From Candidatus Scatomorpha stercoravium (GTDB lineage: Bacteria; Bacillota; Clostridia; Oscillospirales; Oscillospiraceae): a DNA stretch of 16,073 nt. The DNA lies in the NCBI GenBank assembly GCA_018716005.1, contig DVKN01000226.1, forward strand, positions 1 through 16,073. The letters are read 5' to 3'. Shown here piece by piece: positions 11,294-16,073 of the stretch (position 1 is its first letter; each line of letters opens with the position of its first letter). The translations under genes were made by a program, and so were the position numbers. Below the pieces are notes generated by a model, which made no database searches, was not told where the DNA came from, and saw only the letters and a list, made by a program, of their open reading frames with translations.

Positions 11294-12694
11294 ATGACTC
11301 TTCAGGAATACGTCGAGAGCCTGCGCGGCAAGCGCGTGGCCGTACTCGGCATCGGCGTGAGCAACACGCCGCTCATAGATTTGCTTCTGGATAACGGCTT
11401 GCCGATAACGGTCTGCGATATGCGCGGCGAGGACGCGCTCGCCGACGAGGCGGAGACGCTCGCCACTCGCGGCGCGGAGCTGCGCCTCGGCCCGGGCTAC
11501 CTCGACGATTTGAACGGCTTCGACGTGATTTTCCGCACGCCGGGCCTGCTGCCGACGGATAAGCACCTCATGGAGGCCGCGTCCCACGGCGCGGAGATAA
11601 CGAGCGAGATGGAGGCCTTCTTCAGGCTCTGCCCCTGCCGGACGATAGGCGTCACCGGCTCCGACGGCAAGACGACGACGAGTTCAATTATCGCCGAGCT
11701 CCTGAAGGCCGCGGGCGTGCGCGTCCACCTGGGCGGCAACATAGGCAAGCCCCTCCTCTGCGAGATACCGGACATACTCCCCGGGGACGCGGCCGTGCTC
11801 GAGCTCTCGAGCTTCCAGCTGCACAGCATCAATATCCGGCCGGACGTCGCCGTCGTCACGAACGTCTCGCCGAACCACCTCGACAAGCACCCCACCTACG
11901 AGGACTATATAGACGCGAAGCGGCGCATCTTCGCAAACCAGCGCCCCGGCGACGTGCTCGTCGTAAACCGCGATAACGGCATCACCGCGCGCTTCGGCGA
12001 GGAGGCAGAGGGCCGCGTACTCTGGTTCTCGCACCGCGAGACGGTGAAGGACGGCGTCTTCTGCCGCGACGGCATGATATACTACTCCCGCGGCTGGGAG
12101 GTCGAGCCCATCATCCCGGAGGGGGAGATCCTGCTGCCCGGCGAGCACAACGTGGAGAACTACATGGCCGCCTTCGCCGCCGTGGACGGGCTCGTCTCGC
12201 CCGAGATGTGCCGCGCCGTCGCGCGCAGCTACGGAGGCGTCCGCCACCGCCTGGAGCTTATACGCAAGCTGGACGGCGTCGCGTATATAAACGACTCCAT
12301 CGCGACGAGCCCCACGCGCACGATAGCCGGCCTGCGCGCCATGCGCACGAAGCCCGTGCTCATAGCCGGCGGGCATGACAAGCACGTCTCCTTCGACAAG
12401 CTGGCCGACGAGATAGCCGAGCGCGTAAAGGCGCTCTACCTCACCGGCGACACCGCCGAGGCCATCGCCGCCGCGGTGAAGCGCAGCGTGTTCTACGATC
12501 CCTCGCGCCTGCCCATTTACATGGTGCCGGACCTGAGGACCGCCGTCTGCGAGGCGCGGGAGCGCGCCGTGCCCGGCGACGTGGTGCTGCTGAGCCCTGC
12601 CTGCTCGAGCTTTGACCGCTTCAGGAACTTCGCCGAGCGCGGGGACACATTCAGAAAAATAGTATTGGAGTTTGAAGGCAATGAGAGCAAGTGA
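11294..12694 (+). CDS. murD: UDP-N-acetylmuramoyl-L-alanine--D-glutamate ligase
   Basis: 466 residues, normal MurD length. It adds D-glutamate to UDP-MurNAc-L-Ala in the cytoplasm with ATP, a step of peptidoglycan precursor synthesis. Three Mur domains are visible: an N-terminal Rossmann part (KRVAVLGIGVSNTPL) and ITSEMEAFFRLC; the central ATPase with GVTGSDGKTTTSS (K126 in the P-loop), LELSSFQL and NVSPNHLDKHPTYEDYIDAKRRIF (the NHLDxH motif); and the C-terminal domain with GVRHRLELI, YINDSIATSPTRTIAGL, LIAGGHDK and LLSPACSSFDRFRNFAERGDTF. The last blocks are specific to MurD among Mur ligases. ATG 11294 follows TAGGAG by 8 nt. It lies outside the usual dcw cluster, next to rnpB, and its 3' end overlaps the next gene by 14 bp. 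Confidence 0.96.
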   Translation: MTLQEYVESLRGKRVAVLGIGVSNTPLIDLLLDNGLPITVCDMRGEDALADEAETLATRGAELRLGPGYLDDLNGFDVIFRTPGLLPTDKHLMEAASHGAEITSEMEAFFRLCPCRTIGVTGSDGKTTTSSIIAELLKAAGVRVHLGGNIGKPLLCEIPDILPGDAAVLELSSFQLHSINIRPDVAVVTNVSPNHLDKHPTYEDYIDAKRRIFANQRPGDVLVVNRDNGITARFGEEAEGRVLWFSHRETVKDGVFCRDGMIYYSRGWEVEPIIPEGEILLPGEHNVENYMAAFAAVDGLVSPEMCRAVARSYGGVRHRLELIRKLDGVAYINDSIATSPTRTIAGLRAMRTKPVLIAGGHDKHVSFDKLADEIAERVKALYLTGDTAEAIAAAVKRSVFYDPSRLPIYMVPDLRTAVCEARERAVPGDVVLLSPACSSFDRFRNFAERGDTFRKIVLEFEGNESK

Positions 12695-13931
12695 GATACC
12701 GCAGTCCGTCCGCGCCCTCGCGCGCGAGTGCGAGGAGCGCTTAAGGGGCCGCTTCGCCGGGATAGACGCCGTCAGCGAGGAGAACACCATGCGCGTCATG
12801 GACGCCTTCCAGGAGTTCCGGGTCAGCGAGGCCTGCTTCGCGGGCACGACAGGCTACGGCTACGACGACCTGGGCCGCGAGACGCTCGAGAAGGTCTGGG
12901 CCCGCGTCTTCGGCGCGGAGAAGGCGCTGGTGCGGATTAATTTCGTGAACGGCACGCACGCCATCGCGAGCGCGCTCTTCGCGGCGCTGCGCCCGGGCGA
13001 CACGCTCATGAGCGTCATGGGCGCGCCCTACGACACGCTGCGCACCGCCATCGGCATAGACGGGGACGAGTTCGGCTCGCTCAAATTCTACGGCGTGAAA
13101 TACTTCCAGGTCGACACCGCGGACGGCGGGCCCGATTACGAGAGCATACGCCGCGCCTGCGCCGGGCTGCGCCCCGCCTGCGTGCTCATACAGCGCTCGA
13201 GGGGCTACGCCTCCCGCCGCGCGCTGATGATGGAGGAAATAGCGGAGATTATCCGCACGGTCAAGTCCGCCTCGCCGGGCACCGCCTGCGTCGTCGACAA
13301 CTGCTACGGCGAATTCACGGACACCGCCGAGCCCACGATGGCGGGCGCGGATTTGATAGCGGGCTCGCTCATAAAGAACCCCGGCGGCGGACTCGCGCCC
13401 ACGGGCGGCTACATAGCGGGCAGGGCGGAGCTCGTGGACAGGGCGGCGAACCGCCTCACCGTCCCCGGCATAGGCGGCGAATGCGGCTGCACGCTGGGGA
13501 ATAACCGCTCCCTCTTCCAGGGCCTCTTCATGGCCCCGCACGCGACGGCCCAGGCCCTCAAGACCGCGGCCCTCTGCGCCGCCATGCTCGAAGGGCTGGG
13601 CTTCACCACCTCGCCCGGCGCGGAGGAGCGGCGCGGCGACATCATACAGACCGTCACGCTCAATACGCCCGATAACCTCAAGCGCTTCTGCAAGGGCATA
13701 CAGTCCGGCTCGCCCGTGGACAGCTACGTCACCCCCGAGCCCTGGCCCATGCCCGGCTATACGGACAACGTCATCATGGCCGCCGGGGCCTTCATCCAGG
13801 GCAGCAGCATAGAGCTCAGCTGCGACGGGCCGATGCGCGAGCCCTATATGGGCTTCCTCCAGGGCGGGCTCACCTACGAGAGCGGCAAGCTCGGCGTCAT
13901 GAACGCCATCGCCGAGATGCTCGCGGAATAA
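12681..13931 (+). CDS. PLP-dependent methionine gamma-lyase-like protein ('aluminium resistance' family)
   Basis: 416 residues of fold-type I PLP enzyme. NFVNGTHAIASALFAALRPGD (cofactor phosphate region), VVDNCYGEF (the aspartate pairing with the pyridine nitrogen), and AGSLIKNPGGGLAPTGGYIAG with the likely Schiff-base lysine K232 are the key segments. The C-terminal block GYTDNVIMAAGAFIQGSSIELSCDGP, then PYMGFLQGGLTYESGK, is typical of the family named 'methionine gamma-lyase family / aluminium resistance protein' (B. subtilis YnbB). The true reaction is unproven; C-S lyase activity on sulfur amino acids is an inference from the fold. The start is ATG 12681, inside the last codons of murD (14-bp overlap), with GGAG 10 nt upstream. 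A TTG at 12672 is less likely. Probably co-transcribed with murD. Confidence 0.9.
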   Translation: MRASEIPQSVRALARECEERLRGRFAGIDAVSEENTMRVMDAFQEFRVSEACFAGTTGYGYDDLGRETLEKVWARVFGAEKALVRINFVNGTHAIASALFAALRPGDTLMSVMGAPYDTLRTAIGIDGDEFGSLKFYGVKYFQVDTADGGPDYESIRRACAGLRPACVLIQRSRGYASRRALMMEEIAEIIRTVKSASPGTACVVDNCYGEFTDTAEPTMAGADLIAGSLIKNPGGGLAPTGGYIAGRAELVDRAANRLTVPGIGGECGCTLGNNRSLFQGLFMAPHATAQALKTAALCAAMLEGLGFTTSPGAEERRGDIIQTVTLNTPDNLKRFCKGIQSGSPVDSYVTPEPWPMPGYTDNVIMAAGAFIQGSSIELSCDGPMREPYMGFLQGGLTYESGKLGVMNAIAEMLAE

Positions 13932-13974
13932 TTTAAGACAGGCCGCCCGGCATATGATTGCCGGGGGTGATGCT

Positions 13975-14637
13975 ATGCCGCGGCGCAGGCCGTATCTCGA
14001 CGTACACCTGCCGCGCATGGGCCGGCGGAGCAAGCTCATACTGCTGCTCGCGGCCCTCGCGGCCGTGCTGGGCTTTGTCGCCGTGCGAAGCGTCATGTAC
14101 CTGCGCGAGCTCTCCTGCCAGATGGTGCTCTCGGACGCGACGGACCTCATGACGCTCTGCATCAACGACACCGTCGCGCGCAAGCTGGGAGCGGAGGACT
14201 ACGGCTACGACTACTTCGTCGAGCTCGACTACGGCGAAAACGGCCATGTCACCGCCGTGCGGGCCAATATGGCGCGGATAAACGCCATGAGCAGCGAGCT
14301 ATTGAGCGACATCGTCCACGCCGCCGACGGCGGGCAGCTTTCGCTCGCCATACCGATAGGCAACATCCTGGGCTCGAGCCTGCTCTTGGGGAAGGGCCCG
14401 GAGATACCAGTGGACATCACGATGCTCTCGTCGTCGCACGTGGATTTCAAAAACGAGCTCAGCGACGCCGGGATAAACCAGACGAAGCACCAGATAAAGC
14501 TCGACGTCGTCATAGACATCGACGTCATAATGCCCTGGCGCACCGTCTCGACGCAGGTCGTGAGCGAGATACTCATAGCCGAAACCGTCATTCTCGGCGA
14601 GGTGCCCGAGACATACTTGAACTGGAACCAGGAGTAA
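13975..14637 (+). CDS. yunB: Sporulation protein YunB
   Basis: 220 residues: a basic N-terminus (PRRRPYLDV, MGRRSK), one transmembrane helix at about 20-38, then an extracytoplasmic domain. Family segments are CINDTVARKL, the central IPIGNILGSSLLLGKGPEIPVDI, and HQIKLDVVIDIDVIMPWRTVSTQVVSEILIAETVILGEVPETYLN, which is the best recognised part of YunB. In Bacillus subtilis, yunB is expressed in the mother cell under SigE and is needed for normal sporulation, though the molecular role is unknown. The start at 13975 follows GGGGGTGAT closely; an upstream in-frame ATG at 13954 lacks a ribosome site. It lies 43 nt after the PLP gene and 4 nt before ligA. Its presence is the best evidence here for a spore-forming organism. 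No clear SigE promoter was seen upstream. Confidence 0.9.
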   Translation: MPRRRPYLDVHLPRMGRRSKLILLLAALAAVLGFVAVRSVMYLRELSCQMVLSDATDLMTLCINDTVARKLGAEDYGYDYFVELDYGENGHVTAVRANMARINAMSSELLSDIVHAADGGQLSLAIPIGNILGSSLLLGKGPEIPVDITMLSSSHVDFKNELSDAGINQTKHQIKLDVVIDIDVIMPWRTVSTQVVSEILIAETVILGEVPETYLNWNQE

Positions 14638-14641
14638 GACT

Positions 14642-16073
14642 ATGGACGACATTAAACGCGAGATAGAGGCCCTGAGGGCGGAGATAGAGGAGCACAACCG
14701 GCACTATTACGACGAGGACGCGCCGATAATCTCGGACTTCGAGTACGACGCGCTGCTGCGCCGTCTAGAGGAGCTCGAGGCCGCGCACCCGGAGTTTTTT
14801 GACCCCAATTCCCCCACGCAGCACGTCGGCGGCACGGCGAAGAGCACGTTCGCGCCCGTCGTGCACGAGGTGCCGCTCGAGAGCCTGAACGACGTCTTCT
14901 CCTTCGAGGAGCTTCGCGCCTTCGACGAGCGCGTCTCCGCCGCCGTCTCCGGCAGGGAGTACAGCGTCGAGCCGAAGATAGACGGCCTCTCCATGTCCCT
15001 CGAGTACGAAAACGGCGTATTCGTCCGCGGCGCGACGCGCGGCGACGGCGTCACCGGCGAGGACGTGACGGAGAACCTGAAAACCGTCCGCAACCTGCCC
15101 AAGCGGCTCAGGAACGCGCCGCCGCGGCTCATAGTGCGCGGCGAGGTCTATATGTCCCGCGCCGTATTCGAGGAGCTGAACGCCGCGCGCGCCGAGAGGG
15201 GGGAGGCCCTGCTCGCGAACCCGCGCAACGCCGCCGCGGGCAGTATGCGCCAGCAGGACCCCAAGGTCGCCGCCGCGCGGAAGCTCGATATCTGCGTCTT
15301 CAACGTCCAGAAGGCCGAGGGCGTGAGCTTCGCCACCCACGCCGAGAGCCTCGACGCGCTCGAGGGCTACGGCTTCTACGTCGTGCCGCACGCCGTCCTC
15401 GGCGATATGGACGCCGTCTGCGAGCGCATACGCGAGATAGGCGAGAGCCGCGACCGCTTCCCCTACGACATAGACGGCGCGGTAGTTAAGATAAACTCCC
15501 TCGCCGAGCGGGAAACCCTCGGCTCCACGGCCAAGGCCCCGCGCTGGGCCGCGGCGTATAAATACCCGCCCGAGGTCAAGGAGAGCGTCGTGCGGGACAT
15601 CGCCGTCCAGGTGGGCCGCACCGGCGTGCTCACGCCGAAGGCGCTGATAGAGCCCGTCCGCCTCGCCGGCACGACCGTCACGAACGCCACGCTGCACAAC
15701 CAGGACTTCATATCGAAGCTCGACGTGCGCATAGGCGACACCGTGCGCGTGCGCAAGGCCGGGGAGATAATCCCCGAGGTGCTCGAGGTCGTGAAGGAGA
15801 AGCGCCCCGGCTGGGTCGTGCCCTATCATCTCCCCGAGCGCTGCCCCGAGTGCGGCGCGCCTATCGTGCGCGACGAGGACGGGGCCGCCATGCGCTGCAC
15901 GGGCGCGGAATGCCCCGCGCAGAGGCTCAGGAACATCGTCCACTTCGCCTCCCGCGAGGCGATGGACATCGAGGGCCTCGGCGAGAGCGTGGCGGAAAAT
16001 CTAATCTCCGCCGGGCTCCTGACCACGCCGGCCGGGATATATTATTTGAACGCCGCCGACGTCGCGAAGCTCG
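14642..16073 (+). CDS. ligA: NAD-dependent DNA ligase, first 477 codons (3' truncated by window)
   Basis: Joins nicks in DNA using NAD, in replication and repair. The fragment covers domain Ia (HNRHYYDEDAPIISDFEYD, binding NMN, about 18-36), the adenylation domain with the lysine motif VEPKIDGLS (K112 in KxDG), RGDGVTGEDVTENL, PRNAAAGSMRQQDP and FPYDIDGAVVKIN, the OB domain (KYPPEVKESVVRDIAVQVGRTG), and the four-cysteine zinc finger C401, C404, C419, C424. The frame runs off the window at the beginning of the helix-hairpin-helix domain (DIEGLGESVAENLI); about 180-190 residues, including BRCT, would follow. ATG 14642 has AGGAG 7 nt upstream, located in the end of yunB. Confidence 0.97.
   Translation, partial: MDDIKREIEALRAEIEEHNRHYYDEDAPIISDFEYDALLRRLEELEAAHPEFFDPNSPTQHVGGTAKSTFAPVVHEVPLESLNDVFSFEELRAFDERVSAAVSGREYSVEPKIDGLSMSLEYENGVFVRGATRGDGVTGEDVTENLKTVRNLPKRLRNAPPRLIVRGEVYMSRAVFEELNAARAERGEALLANPRNAAAGSMRQQDPKVAAARKLDICVFNVQKAEGVSFATHAESLDALEGYGFYVVPHAVLGDMDAVCERIREIGESRDRFPYDIDGAVVKINSLAERETLGSTAKAPRWAAAYKYPPEVKESVVRDIAVQVGRTGVLTPKALIEPVRLAGTTVTNATLHNQDFISKLDVRIGDTVRVRKAGEIIPEVLEVVKEKRPGWVVPYHLPERCPECGAPIVRDEDGAAMRCTGAECPAQRLRNIVHFASREAMDIEGLGESVAENLISAGLLTTPAGIYYLNAADVAKL

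Noticed and set aside
12741..14183. 480-codon minus-strand open frame opposite the PLP enzyme and yunB
   Set aside because: Spans two real genes and their gap, no recognisable domain, and composition is typical of an antisense shadow.
14765..15943. 392-codon minus-strand open frame opposite ligA
   Set aside because: Exact antisense of conserved ligase motifs, with no family resemblance and no ribosome site.
1..16073. Search for CRISPR arrays, tRNA genes, insertion sequences, phage or defence genes
   Set aside because: None seen: no regularly spaced repeats, transposase or integrase frames, or tRNA cloverleafs were recognised by eye.

Overview
The window is a GC-rich (roughly 60-65% by eye) stretch of a spore-forming anaerobic Firmicute, most likely a Clostridia member of the Oscillospirales/Christensenellales kind. 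The grounds are a YunB sporulation protein, a tetrahydrofolate (THF) riboswitch in front of folT, a complete formyl-/methenyl-/methylene-THF gene set, and a ferredoxin-linked 2-oxoacid oxidoreductase. ATA is used heavily for isoleucine despite the high GC. Genes are tightly packed, and many share start/stop overlaps (TGATG or GTGA).

Layout. (1) 1-3353, one-carbon block: the 3' end of fhs (formate-THF ligase), fchA (methenyl-THF cyclohydrolase/cyclodeaminase), folD, and a formate/nitrite-family channel form one translationally coupled + strand operon. A THF riboswitch and the folate ECF-transporter gene folT follow. The FolD lacks the catalytic lysine and glutamine needed for cyclohydrolase activity, which fits with the separate cyclohydrolase FchA encoded just upstream. 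(2) 3406-4828: an iron-dependent alcohol dehydrogenase, a 45-residue lipoprotein and a strong terminator. (3) 4852-5699: a YebC/PmpR-family regulator with its own promoter and terminator. (4) 5735-9200: an operon for a four-subunit 2-oxoacid:ferredoxin oxidoreductase (ferredoxin-alpha-beta-gamma), headed by an uncharacterised P-loop ATPase and closed by a bidirectional terminator. (5) 9212-10619, minus strand: a PIG-V-like polytopic membrane protein with a good promoter. (6) 10620-11293, no protein gene: a cluster of palindromes with a 12-bp direct repeat, then the RNase P RNA gene (minus strand) with terminator and promoter, back to back with the murD promoter. (7) 11294-16073: murD, a PLP enzyme of the methionine gamma-lyase-like family, yunB, and the first 477 codons of ligA, all + strand and closely spaced.

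How the genes work together: formate entering or leaving through the channel is linked to the folate pool by Fhs, FchA and FolD, the methyl branch used in acetogenesis, glycine/serine metabolism and purine synthesis. FolT replenishes folate under direct THF control. The oxidoreductase moves electrons between 2-oxoacids, CoA and ferredoxin. The rest is housekeeping: RNase P, peptidoglycan precursor synthesis, DNA ligation and sporulation. I see no insertion sequence, prophage, CRISPR array or tRNA. Most of the window is ordinary core genome. The points most worth following are the FolD active site, the readable THF switch, the ATPase paired with the oxidoreductase, and the palindrome cluster.
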